64,000 nucleotides of DNA from Psychrobacillus sp. OK028 (GCF_900103605.1 NZ_FNHY01000001.1:248001-312000); one strand, 5' to 3'. Positions 7,404-16,899 are shown, counted from the stretch's first letter. The notes: generated by a model from the letters alone, not told the origin. Translations and numbers: made by a program.

Positions 7404-9766
7404 TTGTTGTCCTCCTCTTTCGTTTTATCCATTAGCTTAACAAAATTTATAATTTCAATGACAATGGAAAGTCGCATGGACTGGTAATGTTTTTCAAAAA
7501 GTTCGAGACCTTCTCGTTGATAAATTCTAATAGGATCCTCTTGTTGGTACGAGCGAAGTCCAATACCTTCTTTTAAACGAGTCATAGATTCTAAGTGTTG
7601 AACCCATATATTATCCACATATCCTAACATAACACTTGTGATTGTACCTACAAGTTCTTTTTCTTCTACAGAATTACTGATATACTCTTTAAGCTTTGAA
7701 GCGTGAGGTGAAACTTGTTTTTGAATCTCTTTAATCTTCAGGTTATTGGTATCTACAGTAAATTGATCTATAAATAGAGAACTTAAATTCTTCTCTATTG
7801 TAGAAATATTCCATTCTAAAGAGTCTATATCCTCCGGACAAGCTTCGTAAATGACAAAGTTAATTGTTTCATCTACCATTGTGTGAAGCAACGCTAACGT
7901 ATCTTGTTTTTGAAGAATTTTGTTTCGCAAAGAGTAAATTACATTGCGTTGGTCGTTAATAACGTCGTCTAACTTCAAATTATATTCTCTCATAGAAAAA
8001 TGAGATCCTTCGACAATTCGTTGAGTTCTTGAAACAAACTCGCTCATGTCTTTGTTATTAATAAGTCCCTCTGCATCAGTTTTAATAACTTTTTGCATTT
8101 TATCGACGTCTTCTTTTGCAAACCGTACAAAAATATCGTCCTCTAGAGAAATGAAGAACTGTGTATCCCCTGGATCACCTTGACGTCCAGCTCGTCCTCT
8201 TAACTGGTTGTCAATACGAATGCTTTCATGCTTTTCAGTCCCAATAACAAAGAGACCTCCGATATCTGCGACACCTTCTCCAAGAACTATATCAGTACCA
8301 CGTCCTGCCATATTCGTAGCAACCGTGATTTGGTTTAACTGCCCAGCCTGCGAAATAAGTTCAACTTCTTGTTCAATACTTTTGGCATTTAAAAGGTGGT
8401 AATCCAAGTTTTCTTTATCTAAAAAATTTGCAACCTTTTCTGATTGTAATATAGAGGTAGTTCCGATAAGAACAGGTTGACCATTCATGTGACGGGCTTT
8501 AGCTTCTTTAGCAACAGCTGCATATTTGTTATCACTTGTATTAAATACTAAATCGGGTTTATCCACTCTAATTTTCGGTCTATTTGTAGGTATTTGAATT
8601 ACATCCATACCGTATACTTGTCTGAATTCACTTTCCTGCGTTTTAGCAGTCCCTGTCATACCAGAAAGCTTCGGATACAAACGGAAATAGTTTTGAATAG
8701 TAATTTCTGCCTGTGCCTTATTTTCATCTGTTAACGTGACGTTTTCTTTCGCTTCAATCGCTTGATGTAAACCATCCGATAATGATCGACCTTCCATAAT
8801 ACGTCCAGTGAACATATCCACCAAATGAATTTTATCGTCTTTAACTATATAATCTACATCTTTTTCGAACATGACATGTGCTCTTACTGCTTGAATAACA
8901 TAATGATATAATGTTTGGTGCTCCAAATCATATAGATTATCTATACTAAATGCTGCTTCTACTTTTCCAATACCTGTCTCAGTAAGTGAAGTTGCCTTTG
9001 TTTCAGGATCAAAATCGTAATCTTCCTCTATTTTAAAACGTTTAGCAAGAATTGCAGCTATTGAATGTAGTTCAGCTCTAGAACTCGTTTTACCTGCAAC
9101 GATTAAAGGTGTTTTAGCTTCGTCAATCAGCACACTGTCAACTTCATCTATAATTGCGTAATGGAAAGGGCGTTGAACCTTCTGAGCTAGATTGCTCACC
9201 ATATTATCGCGAAGATAATCAAAACCAAACTCCGTTCCAACACCATACGTGATATCAGCCAGATAAGCTTGTTGCTTATCTTCAGGAGTCATCATTGGTA
9301 TATTGATACCGACTGATAATCCTAAGAATCGGTGAATTTGTCCAATTTGCTCGAAATCCCTTTTTGCTAGGTATTCATTTACTGTAATTACATGAACACC
9401 TTTTGATTCTAAGGCTTTTAGATAGGATGGGAGGGAGGCTACTAACGTTTTACCTTCACCTGTAGGCATCTCAGCTATGTTGCCCTCTGCTAAAACAAGA
9501 CCTCCTAAAAGCTGAACATCGAAGTGGCGCATTTGTAAGACTCTTTTAGAAGCTTCTCTGACTACAGCAAAAACTTCTGGTATTATGGATTGAAGTGTTT
9601 CTTTTTTATCTAGTCTATCCTTAAAAATTGATGTCATTTGTTTCAGTTCTTCATCTGACATATTAACGAATTTTTCTTCTAGTTCATTAATTTTTTTTAC
9701 TATTTTAAAGTACTTTTTTAATTGCCTAGCACTTGTATTATTATTTTGCTTTAACCATGGAATCAT
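7400..9766 (-). CDS. secA2: Accessory Sec translocase ATPase SecA2
   Basis: A 788-residue SecA paralogue. Visible are Walker A in MPTGEGKTLVASLP, the DEVDSVLIDEAKTPLI helicase motif, [14 protein letters not shown] and the C-terminal helicase block [14 protein letters not shown]...QLRGRAGRQGDPG. It ends without the cysteine zinc motif that SecA1 (51743-54253) has, which fits SecA2. SecA2 proteins export a small set of substrates, often S-layer or glycosylated surface proteins, through or beside SecYEG. The start was set at ATG 9766 because AAGGAG stands 7 nt before it; the nine residues of open frame upstream lack a ribosome site. Confidence 0.93.
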   Translation of the reverse strand: MIPWLKQNNNTSARQLKKYFKIVKKINELEEKFVNMSDEELKQMTSIFKDRLDKKETLQSIIPEVFAVVREASKRVLQMRHFDVQLLGGLVLAEGNIAEMPTGEGKTLVASLPSYLKALESKGVHVITVNEYLAKRDFEQIGQIHRFLGLSVGINIPMMTPEDKQQAYLADITYGVGTEFGFDYLRDNMVSNLAQKVQRPFHYAIIDEVDSVLIDEAKTPLIVAGKTSSRAELHSIAAILAKRFKIEEDYDFDPETKATSLTETGIGKVEAAFSIDNLYDLEHQTLYHYVIQAVRAHVMFEKDVDYIVKDDKIHLVDMFTGRIMEGRSLSDGLHQAIEAKENVTLTDENKAQAEITIQNYFRLYPKLSGMTGTAKTQESEFRQVYGMDVIQIPTNRPKIRVDKPDLVFNTSDNKYAAVAKEAKARHMNGQPVLIGTTSILQSEKVANFLDKENLDYHLLNAKSIEQEVELISQAGQLNQITVATNMAGRGTDIVLGEGVADIGGLFVIGTEKHESIRIDNQLRGRAGRQGDPGDTQFFISLEDDIFVRFAKEDVDKMQKVIKTDAEGLINNKDMSEFVSRTQRIVEGSHFSMREYNLKLDDVINDQRNVIYSLRNKILQKQDTLALLHTMVDETINFVIYEACPEDIDSLEWNISTIEKNLSSLFIDQFTVDTNNLKIKEIQKQVSPHASKLKEYISNSVEEKELVGTITSVMLGYVDNIWVQHLESMTRLKEGIGLRSYQQEDPIRIYQREGLELFEKHYQSMRLSIVIEIINFVKLMDKTKEEDNN

Positions 9767-9890
9767 TTGAATTCTCCTTTGACTTAAACACACTAATACA
9801 TTCTATCAAATTTCTTAAGAAAATTCTATTTTACTTGCAATTGAACGGAAGCTTTTAAATTAGTGAAAATTTAATATTCCACAAAAAATG

Positions 9891-9918
9891 TTTCATTTTG
9901 TTAAAAGCGTGATATAAT
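9891..9918 (+). promoter_or_regulatory. Probable sigma-A promoter of tagO
   Basis: TTTCAT at 9891-9896 and a perfect TATAAT at 9913-9918, 16 bp apart, about 35 bp before the tagO start. Confidence 0.55.
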
Positions 9919-9951
9919 ACATATGATTTAACTTAGATGAGGAGGAGAGAC

Positions 9952-11001
9952 ATGCTTGCCTTTACGTTGGTGTTGGCATTTGTCGCATCCGTACTATTTA
10001 CACCACTTGTAAAGAAATTAGCGTTTCGCTTTGGAGCAGTAGATAAGCCAAACTATAGAAAAGTACATGCAAATATAATGCCGAGACTCGGTGGACTAGC
10101 TATCTTTTTGTCCTTTCTCGTCGCTTTTTTCGTCTATCGACCAGACGGTCAATATGACAAAGCAATGCTACTTGGAGCGTTAATCATTATTGTTACAGGT
10201 GCTTTAGATGATATGTTTGAGATTACTGCAAAAGCAAAACTTCTTGGGCAGCTTCTAGCGGCCTTAAGTGTTGCCATATATGGAGGACTACAAATTGAGT
10301 TTATAAATATCCCATTTATAGACTATGAATTACAGTTTGGTTATTTTGCAATACCACTTACTATTTTGTGGATAATTGCTATTACTAATGCAATAAATTT
10401 AATCGATGGTTTAGATGGTTTAGCCGCTGGAGTTTCTACTATAGCTCTTTTAACGCTATCTGGAATGGCGATCATGATGTCCAATCCATTCGTTGCTATT
10501 ATGGCAGCTATATTAGCTGCTAGTACGCTCGGTTTCTTAGTATTTAACTTTTACCCCGCGAAGATCTTCATGGGGGATACCGGAGCGCTGTTTCTTGGAT
10601 ACATGATTTCAGTACTTGCATTGCTTGGCTTTAAAGGTGTAACAATGTTTGCCTTGATCATACCCATTATTATGCTTGGTGTTCCTATTTCTGATACATT
10701 CTTTGCGATTGTACGTAGATACCGTTCTAAACAACCATTAATGGCTCCAGATAAATCTCATTTGCATCATTGCTTGTTAAATGTAGGATTTACGCATCGT
10801 CAAACTGTGTTAATCATTTATGCAATAGCAGCAATGTTTGGAATTGCTGCATTGATATTCTCACAAGCAACGATGTGGGGAGCGATTCTTTTACTAGTAA
10901 TCATGCTTATTGCAATTGAATTTTTTGTAGAAGCAGTTGGATTAGCAGGGAAGAATTACAAACCCCTCATTAATTTAGTGAGAACAATAGGTAAATCATG
11001 A
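9952..11001 (+). CDS. tagO: Undecaprenyl-phosphate GlcNAc-1-phosphate transferase (TagO/WecA type)
   Basis: A 349-residue polytopic membrane enzyme of the MraY/WecA family, with about ten helices. It transfers a sugar-1-phosphate from a UDP-sugar to undecaprenyl phosphate and so starts wall teichoic acid or other glycopolymer synthesis. Cytoplasmic catalytic motifs are visible: the first Asp pair in GALDDMFEI, NLIDGLDGLAAG, KIFMGDTGALFLGY and the histidine-rich loop DKSHLHHCLL. ATG 9952 was chosen because the upstream ATG (9937) is part of the GAGGAGGAG ribosome site. Neighbouring LCP genes would attach the finished polymer. Confidence 0.92.
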   Translation: MLAFTLVLAFVASVLFTPLVKKLAFRFGAVDKPNYRKVHANIMPRLGGLAIFLSFLVAFFVYRPDGQYDKAMLLGALIIIVTGALDDMFEITAKAKLLGQLLAALSVAIYGGLQIEFINIPFIDYELQFGYFAIPLTILWIIAITNAINLIDGLDGLAAGVSTIALLTLSGMAIMMSNPFVAIMAAILAASTLGFLVFNFYPAKIFMGDTGALFLGYMISVLALLGFKGVTMFALIIPIIMLGVPISDTFFAIVRRYRSKQPLMAPDKSHLHHCLLNVGFTHRQTVLIIYAIAAMFGIAALIFSQATMWGAILLLVIMLIAIEFFVEAVGLAGKNYKPLINLVRTIGKS

Positions 11002-11002
11002 A

Positions 11003-11047
11003 AAAAAATCCTCTCATTCTAGTTTATAGAATGAAAGGATTTTTTTG
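11003..11047 (+). terminator. Terminator after tagO
   Basis: Hairpin AAAAATCCTCTCATTCTA / TAGAATGAAAGGATTTTTTT directly after the tagO stop. Confidence 0.85.
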
Positions 11048-11062
11048 TATTTGAATGAAAAT

Positions 11063-11098
11063 AAAAAGCTCTGAAGAAATTTTCTTCAGAGCTCTTTA
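11063..11098 (-). terminator. Terminator of the minus-strand LCP gene
   Basis: Hairpin with arms AGCTCTGAAGAAA and TTTCTTCAGAGCT, followed on the minus strand by a T-rich run. It separates tagO from the convergent LCP gene. Confidence 0.75.
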
Positions 11099-11102
11099 AT
11101 AG

Positions 11103-12146
11103 TTATGGACGATCATCTACTGCATAGTTACTGTTATCGGAATCGCTGTCTGAAATATTGCTTGTTTCTGGTTGTAAACCAAGATGACTTTTCAGTAAAT
11201 CTTGAGTTTCCTCTAAACTTTCTTCATCTAACTTCCAATAATAAACTCCTGTAGACATGTCGTCGTAGCCTTCGAGTGTTAATGTATCGATTTGTGGAGA
11301 GCCACCTTTAATATATTCAAAGAAGGATTTCATTTCATCGAATGTTAAATCAGTCTTCATATTATCTCCGACTGCATCTATCACGTCTCCGTATTTAGTA
11401 AAAGAGGAAGCTGAACTAGCTTTCTTAATAATAGAAGAAAGAATCATTTGCTGACGTTTTCCTCGTTCGATATCATTATCAAGTTTTCGCGTTCTAGCTA
11501 AAGCTAATGCTTCCCGTCCGTCCAATTCCTGTAACCCTGGCTCTAGTTGAACTGTTCGTTTATTGTTTTCATCTTTTTCCAATAACTGATAAGGAACCTC
11601 AGCCTCGATTCCTCCTAAAGCATTAATTACATCAACAAATGCGTTAAAATTCATCTTCACGTAATAATCTACCGGAACTTCTAACAAATTTTCGACTGTT
11701 TCAATTGCAACTCTTGTACCGCCATATGAATGGGCATGGGTAATTTTATCGTTATATCCAACTTCATCAATATAAACATATGAATCACGTGGAATACTTA
11801 CTAACTTGACTGTTTTAGATTTATTGTTTAATGTCGCAAGCATTAAGGCATCCGAACGACTGTTTTCATCTCCCTGATTACGTTCTTCGCTGTCATCAAT
11901 ACCAATAAATAGAACTGAAACATTGTCATTTAATGGTTCGACTTTTTCTTCACGCAAATTAGATTTTTCACGATCACCCGCAACTTGAAATGCATTATCA
12001 GCAGCTATCTCGGCTTTCTTAGTTAAGTAGACTGCATAAGTGGATAAAGAGATAAGCATGGACGCAACTATTATGAGTGAAATGGTTAATATTTTGCGTT
12101 TTTTACTGCTGTTCTTTTTCTCCTTTTTATATAACCTTCTATTCAT
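11103..12146 (-). CDS. LytR-CpsA-Psr (LCP) family ligase, second copy
   Basis: A 347-residue LCP protein with a lysine-rich cytoplasmic N-terminus, one membrane helix (about 20-42), the LCP catalytic domain (NVSVLFIGIDDSEER, SRSDALMLATL, SIPRDSYVYI, ITHAHSYGG, LARTRKLDNDIERG) and an acidic Ser/Asp-rich tail (SDSDSDNS). It corresponds in position to TagV (YvhJ) in the B. subtilis order degSU-yvyE-yvhJ-tagO, supporting attachment of the TagO-initiated polymer to peptidoglycan. AAAGGGAG precedes the ATG at 12146. Confidence 0.9.
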   Translation of the reverse strand: MNRRLYKKEKKNSSKKRKILTISLIIVASMLISLSTYAVYLTKKAEIAADNAFQVAGDREKSNLREEKVEPLNDNVSVLFIGIDDSEERNQGDENSRSDALMLATLNNKSKTVKLVSIPRDSYVYIDEVGYNDKITHAHSYGGTRVAIETVENLLEVPVDYYVKMNFNAFVDVINALGGIEAEVPYQLLEKDENNKRTVQLEPGLQELDGREALALARTRKLDNDIERGKRQQMILSSIIKKASSASSFTKYGDVIDAVGDNMKTDLTFDEMKSFFEYIKGGSPQIDTLTLEGYDDMSTGVYYWKLDEESLEETQDLLKSHLGLQPETSNISDSDSDNSNYAVDDRP

Positions 12147-12258
12147 TTTTATAATCTCCCTTTATTCTTCATACAGCTTTAGGACGAAGAATCGACAAAA
12201 TAGTTTCATTAAATTTGACATGTCCTTTATTATACTATGGAATTGATAATAGGTAAAT

Positions 12259-12894
12259 TTAATTCAACACAAATTCTAGAAACTCTTTGTCGACAAGTTC
12301 AATTTGCGCTTGCCCGTTAGTCATTTCAGCAATCCAATTTGTAAAGTCACGCTCCTCATCCGCTTTTGTATATACCAAAACTTCGACAAGCTCTGCATAA
12401 TTTATTTCTTTTAAAGGGTAGACAGAATTGCGCACTTCATTTTCCACTTTTCCTAACCACGTATAGTCGATCGAGACTTTCAATAAATGATGCAGTTTAC
12501 GCTCTACTACTTTTGCAGCATCAATTCCTTCTGTAGTAGCTTTCCCATAAGCGCGGATAAGCCCACCACCACCGAGTTTAATGCCACCAAAATAACGAGT
12601 GACAACAACTACAGTATCCTTGATACCTTGCTTTTTTAGTACCTCGAGCATTGGAACACCCGCAGTTCCACTCGGTTCGCCATCATCATTTGCTTTTTGT
12701 ATATTATCATGCTCTCCAATAATATATGCGGAGCAGTTATGATTAGCACTTTTATGCTTTTCCTTGATATTAATAATAAAATCCTGTGCTTCCTCTTCGG
12801 ATTCAGCTCGGTTAATATAAGTGATAAATCGTGATTTTTGAATGTTGATTTCACTCTCACCATAGCCTTGTACAGTTTTGTAATCTTTTCTCAT
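12259..12894 (-). CDS. yvyE: YvyE/YigZ family (IMPACT-like) protein
   Basis: A 211-residue soluble protein of the UPF0029/IMPACT family. The signature block CSAYIIGEHDNIQKANDDGE, then PSGTAGVPMLEVLKKQ and VTRYFGGIKLGGGGLIRAYG, is clear, followed by the C-terminal ferredoxin-like domain. Eukaryotic IMPACT regulates Gcn1/Gcn2; the bacterial function is not settled. AGGAGGGG precedes ATG 12894. The gene is divergent to degS, as in B. subtilis. Confidence 0.92.
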   Translation of the reverse strand: MRKDYKTVQGYGESEINIQKSRFITYINRAESEEEAQDFIINIKEKHKSANHNCSAYIIGEHDNIQKANDDGEPSGTAGVPMLEVLKKQGIKDTVVVVTRYFGGIKLGGGGLIRAYGKATTEGIDAAKVVERKLHHLLKVSIDYTWLGKVENEVRNSVYPLKEINYAELVEVLVYTKADEERDFTNWIAEMTNGQAQIELVDKEFLEFVLN

Positions 12895-13034
12895 AGATAT
12901 ATTTCCCCTCCTGATTCTATTGAAACATAGTTGTAAAGTAATTTTAATTTATTTTTAGTCACTTAGTGCTATAATAGGATTTGTCATCATTTGTGAATGA
13001 AGACTCATTTGGACGCATAAAGGAGAAAAAACAG

Positions 13035-14180
13035 ATGACGAATATGAATTTTGATACGCAGTCGTTAGATGTTATTTTCGATCGGATGGTCGAAGTGATG
13101 GACCATTCGAAAAAGGATATATTCATTATAAGCGAACAAAGTCGACAAAGCTTTGAAGAAATGAAAGTGGAGTTAGAAATTATTCGGGGAGATATCGAGG
13201 CGGTTATTATTGAAGGGGATTTGCTAGATGCGAAATCGAAGCTTTCTAGAAATCGGTTAGCTGAAGTCTCTAAGAATTTTGACTCATACGATGAACCACA
13301 AGTTCGACAGGCCTATGAAACTGCAAATGAAATTCAAATAAATCTTCTCATCAAGCGTAGTGAGGAACGGCAGCTAAGAATGCGAAGAGATGATTTAGAA
13401 CGCAGATTACAAGGTTTGTTAGAAATGATTGAGCGTGCCGATCATCTGGTAAATCAGGTGAATATCGTTATGAATTACTTAACTTCCGACTTGAAAAATG
13501 TAGGAGAAGCATTAGAAAATGCAAAAATTAAACAAGATTTCACCTTGAAAATTATCGAAGCACAAGAGGAAGAACGCAAAAGACTTTCAAGGGAAATTCA
13601 TGATGGCCCTGCGCAAATGCTAGCGAATGTACTACTTAGAACAGATTTGATCAATCTTACATATGAGCAGCGCGGTGGAGCGGAAGCGATGAAAGAAATT
13701 CTTGACCTAAAAACAATGGTTCGCGATGCTTTGTCAGAGGTCCGTCGCATCATTTATGACCTTCGACCAATGGCATTAGACGATTTGGGGTTAATACCAA
13801 CGCTTCGAAAGTATATAACGACAATTGAAGAATACAATCCAACAGGTAAAATCCATTTTCAAACCTTTGGAGACGAGAAAAGATTAGGAACCAATTTTGA
13901 AGTAGCCATATTCCGCATAATACAAGAGTGTTTAACAAACGGCACGAAACATGGGAAATTTACAGAAGCTTGGGTAAAAGTAGAATGGTTGAAACAAAAG
14001 ATAAATATTATCGTCAAAGATAATGGGGCTGGATTTGATCCAGAGGTAGCAAAAGAAAAATCTTTTGGTTTAATTGGTATGAAAGAACGAGTGGATTTGT
14101 TAGCAGGAACGATGAAAATTATTTCATCCCCTGGCAAAGGAACTACAATTTTGTTTAGTATCCCATTAAATGAGGAATAG
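13035..14180 (+). CDS. degS: Sensor histidine kinase DegS
   Basis: A 381-residue cytoplasmic HisKA_3 kinase without membrane helices. The N-terminal half is the long DegS coiled-coil sensor region (about residues 10-170). The dimerisation helix carries the phosphorylated histidine in RKRLSREIHDGPAQML, followed by VRRIIYDLRPMALDDLGL, and the ATPase domain has DNGAGFD and GLIGMKERVDLL. It phosphorylates DegU to control exoenzymes, motility and competence. ATG 13035 was chosen for its AAAGGAG site; an 18-codon upstream extension lacks one. TATAAT at 12970-12975 is a plausible -10. It is followed 36 bp later by degU. Confidence 0.95.
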   Translation: MTNMNFDTQSLDVIFDRMVEVMDHSKKDIFIISEQSRQSFEEMKVELEIIRGDIEAVIIEGDLLDAKSKLSRNRLAEVSKNFDSYDEPQVRQAYETANEIQINLLIKRSEERQLRMRRDDLERRLQGLLEMIERADHLVNQVNIVMNYLTSDLKNVGEALENAKIKQDFTLKIIEAQEEERKRLSREIHDGPAQMLANVLLRTDLINLTYEQRGGAEAMKEILDLKTMVRDALSEVRRIIYDLRPMALDDLGLIPTLRKYITTIEEYNPTGKIHFQTFGDEKRLGTNFEVAIFRIIQECLTNGTKHGKFTEAWVKVEWLKQKINIIVKDNGAGFDPEVAKEKSFGLIGMKERVDLLAGTMKIISSPGKGTTILFSIPLNEE

Positions 14181-14216
14181 TAAATATGGCGTTTTTAACT
14201 ATAGGAGGAAATGAAC

Positions 14217-14891
14217 ATGACAAAAATAATAATCATAGATGATCATCAACTATTCCGCGAGGGGGTAAAACGTATTTTAGACTTTGAAGATTCTTTCGAA
14301 GTAATAGCAGAAGGTGACGACGGCAATGATGTCTTAAGTCTTTATGAAAAGCACGTACCAGATGTAGTACTAATGGACATCAATATGCCTACCAAAAATG
14401 GGGTAGAAGCAACAGGAGAATTACTAGAAAAATTCCCAGAAGCAAAAGTAATTATCCTATCTATCCACGACGACGAATCATACGTATCCCACGCATTAAA
14501 AACTGGTGCACTTGGATATATGCTTAAAGAAATGGATGCGAATGCCATCGTTTCTGCTATCAAAGTGGTAGCAAAAGGCGGATCCTACCTACATCCAAAA
14601 GTAACGCGTAACCTAGTAGCAGAATTCCGTCGCCTAAGCGAACGCGAAAACAAAGGAAGCTTCCATCAAACAGAAATTCGTCGTCCATTCCATTTATTAA
14701 CAAAACGTGAATGCGAAGTACTGCAATTGCTAACAGATGGTCAAAGCAACCGCACAATCGGAGAAACACTATTCATCTCCGAAAAAACCGTAAAAAATCA
14801 CGTATCCAGCATCCTTCAAAAAATGAACGTCAACGACCGCACCCAAGCCGTAGTAACCGGCATCAAAAACGGCTGGGTAGAAGTTCGATAA
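14217..14891 (+). CDS. degU: Response regulator DegU
   Basis: A 224-residue NarL/FixJ-type regulator. The receiver domain shows [13 protein letters not shown] (acidic pocket), the phosphorylated Asp in [13 protein letters not shown], the Ser/Thr position in [10 protein letters not shown] and Lys in [10 protein letters not shown]. The LuxR-type helix-turn-helix follows ([13 protein letters not shown] ... [19 protein letters not shown]). ATG 14217 is preferred because GGAGG lies 8 nt upstream; ATG 14211 is only 2 nt from it. The last third of the gene has a marked shift to C-rich codons, unlike degS (see findings). Confidence 0.95.
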   Translation: MTKIIIIDDHQLFREGVKRILDFEDSFEVIAEGDDGNDVLSLYEKHVPDVVLMDINMPTKNGVEATGELLEKFPEAKVIILSIHDDESYVSHALKTGALGYMLKEMDANAIVSAIKVVAKGGSYLHPKVTRNLVAEFRRLSERENKGSFHQTEIRRPFHLLTKRECEVLQLLTDGQSNRTIGETLFISEKTVKNHVSSILQKMNVNDRTQAVVTGIKNGWVEVR

Positions 14892-14901
14892 TTCAAAATG
14901 G

Positions 14902-14935
14902 ACCCGTCCCGCCTTGGCGAGACGGGTTTTCTGTT
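14902..14935 (+). terminator. Terminator after degU
   Basis: GC-rich hairpin ACCCGTCCCGCC / GGCGAGACGGGT followed by TTTT. Confidence 0.8.
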
Positions 14936-14962
14936 GCAAGAGCAACGGCATCTACTACTAAA

Positions 14963-15246
14963 GTTGCGCCAACGGGAGTCAAATTTGCGCAAAGGACCGC
15001 TAATGTTGCGAGAAACCGCATGGAAGTTGCGCATCCGTCAGCGAACGTTGCGCATTCGAAAAAGTTGCGCCAAAGGGAGTCAATGTTGCGCAAAAGACCG
15101 CTAATGTTGCGAGAAACCGCTTGTAAGTTGCGTATCCGCCAGCGAACGGTGCGCATCCGGAAAAAGTTTCATCATTCGAATTGAATGTTGCGTAAAAAAT
15201 CACCAATGTTGCGAGAAACCGCTTGTAAGTTGCGCATCCCAAAAAA
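14963..15246. repeat. 21-bp-period array, GTTGCG flavour, about 14 units in a 101-bp superrepeat
   Basis: GTTGCG or a one-base variant begins at 14963, 14984, 15005, 15026, 15047, 15064, 15085, 15106, 15127, 15148, 15165, 15187, 15208 and 15229. Steps are 21 bp except 17, 17 and 22. A five-unit block of 101 bp (14963-15063) is repeated at 15064-15164 with few changes and again in shorter form after 15165. No gene is supported in 14892-15266; the array fills the space between convergent degU and the NERD gene. Confidence 0.9.
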
Positions 15247-15266
15247 GTCACTCACGAATCCATCAC

Positions 15267-16187
15267 TTACTCTTTTTCCACAAAATATCGACTAGGTCCA
15301 GACCCATAGGCAATCAAATCCATACTATTTAACATGCGCGAAGCAGCATATTTAGAATCTATCATGCAAAATCTACGAAACTCTTTATTGGTGATTTTTT
15401 TATCAATTATCCTGAAGTAATCTCGTACCACTGATATATGTGCGTAGCGATCATTTCTACCACAAGCTCTACAATTCCAAGTTGTATATACACGCAGCAT
15501 CCCCAAAACACCACAACTCGGACACTCCACACCCGGCCTTATTTCACTCACAGGAATTCGATAATGTTCGCAAAGCGGTGCATACACAAAAGTGGATTTA
15601 CTCTTCAGTATCAACTTTTCAACCGCGAGTACTTCTTCATCGGAAAAACGAGCACTTTCACAATTATTGTACATCTGAGTCACTCGCTCAATTATGCTCT
15701 CTAACTTATAAATGGGATAATGGGCAGGTTTTTGAATAATACGGGAAGACTTGGCGGTTATGATAACAGCGCCAGTCACTTTCATTTGTGGAAGGGTGTT
15801 GCGTAGAAATTCTTTCACGAAGCGGATATGCCGCATCAATTGAAAATATGGATTGGAAAAGGGGGTATCTAGTCCATTTTCTTCCTTATAAAATTCATCT
15901 AGCTCTTCATTGAAATACAAGGCTCCGCTTATATTCTTCGACTCGAGTACAATACAGCACCGATCAGTCACAACGAGACAATCAATCTGTACTTTCCAAT
16001 CATCAAGCTCTAGACAAACATCAGAAATAACACATAACTTACCTGGCAATCGCAACTCCCTTAACCGACCAACAAGCCTGTCCTCGCCCCGAACTCCAGC
16101 CTCCTGTTTACGAATCTCTTCACGAATAAAATCACGCATTACAGATTCTTCTTCCAACCTTTTCAACAAAGCAAAATGTCCACTCAA
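15267..16187 (-). CDS. NERD-domain protein with C-terminal zinc ribbon
   Basis: A 306-residue protein. The nuclease-related domain (about 35-150) shows the restriction-endonuclease-like core: VQIDCLVVTDRCCIVLESKN, with the Asp and the ESK motif, then a RQM/LMRHIRF-like helix. The C-terminal part has a four-cysteine ribbon (ECPSCG ... WNCRACG, about 227-250) and a basic region. NERD proteins are thought to process nucleic acids, but the role of this one is unknown. The start is TTG at 16187 with AAAGGAG 8 nt before. Its reading frame has no plausible ATG nearby. No operon partner. Confidence 0.82.
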   Translation of the reverse strand: MSGHFALLKRLEEESVMRDFIREEIRKQEAGVRGEDRLVGRLRELRLPGKLCVISDVCLELDDWKVQIDCLVVTDRCCIVLESKNISGALYFNEELDEFYKEENGLDTPFSNPYFQLMRHIRFVKEFLRNTLPQMKVTGAVIITAKSSRIIQKPAHYPIYKLESIIERVTQMYNNCESARFSDEEVLAVEKLILKSKSTFVYAPLCEHYRIPVSEIRPGVECPSCGVLGMLRVYTTWNCRACGRNDRYAHISVVRDYFRIIDKKITNKEFRRFCMIDSKYAASRMLNSMDLIAYGSGPSRYFVEKE

Positions 16188-16317
16188 TGTTTCAGCTCCT
16201 TTCTACCTATATCTTACATTCAGATACCAGAATATTCTACCTATTATTTCCGGGAACTTAATAATTGAGTTTTCGTCTTAAATATGACAGAATAACCTTC
16301 AGCAGGAGGAGACATAC

Positions 16318-16899
16318 ATGAAAATTATTCAAACAACTATACTAGCAGCCATCGCACTAACGTTGGCAGCATGCAATAGCAATGAAGATGCAGCACAAAA
16401 CTCTAATTCGGCAAGTGATATCGCTCCATCAAACGCACAAAAAACAACCGATCACGGTGTGGAAGATAAGAGCGAAACGTCGATTGGCTTCGAAATGACT
16501 GGCGGCAATATTGAAGAAGCGACCAATGTACCAGAAGAAGAAAAAACAGCACTGATAAACTCCTTCACCGAATACATGGAAGCATTCAACGAAGAAGATG
16601 TTGAACGCTACATGAAAACAATCTCAAAAAATCCTGAAGGCTTTAACTACGATGACGAAAAAATTATGGTTGAAAAAACGTTCCATGATTTTGACACGAC
16701 ACGGACTGCCGAAAATATCACCGTCATCGAATACAATGAATCACAAGCCCAGGTATTCTCGAACATTCATACTTCACTAGAACAAATCGACTCAGGCGCA
16801 AAACTTAGCCAAAACGGTCGCCAAGTAACTGTATTCGTCAAAGAAGACGGTAATTGGCTAGTTTCAAGTGTCTATTATATAGGCGAATCAACTGAATAA
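16318..16899 (+). CDS. Lipoprotein with NTF2-like domain
   Basis: A 193-residue predicted lipoprotein: signal peptide and lipobox TLAACN put the lipidated cysteine at residue 19. A low-complexity Asn/Ser/Asp linker runs to about residue 70. The C-terminal 110 residues (FTEYMEAFNEEDVERYMKTI ... VTVFVKEDGNWLVSSVYY) look like an NTF2/SnoaL-type alpha+beta cone. Function is unknown. AGCAGGAGGAG precedes the ATG; a terminator follows, so it is a single-gene unit. Confidence 0.75.
   Translation: MKIIQTTILAAIALTLAACNSNEDAAQNSNSASDIAPSNAQKTTDHGVEDKSETSIGFEMTGGNIEEATNVPEEEKTALINSFTEYMEAFNEEDVERYMKTISKNPEGFNYDDEKIMVEKTFHDFDTTRTAENITVIEYNESQAQVFSNIHTSLEQIDSGAKLSQNGRQVTVFVKEDGNWLVSSVYYIGESTE

Noticed and set aside
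12981-13034. 18-codon N-terminal extension of degS
   Set aside because: No ribosome site before the upstream start; AAAGGAG correctly precedes ATG 13035 and the shorter protein matches DegS.
14963-15246. CRISPR array
   Set aside because: Repeats are only 6-9 bp and spacing 21 bp, spacers are themselves duplicated in blocks, and no cas genes are near.
14711-15251. Several overlapping Arg/Cys-rich ORFs on both strands
   Set aside because: They lie in the 21-bp array, are open in several frames at once, and shift frame at the 17-bp steps; no ribosome sites.
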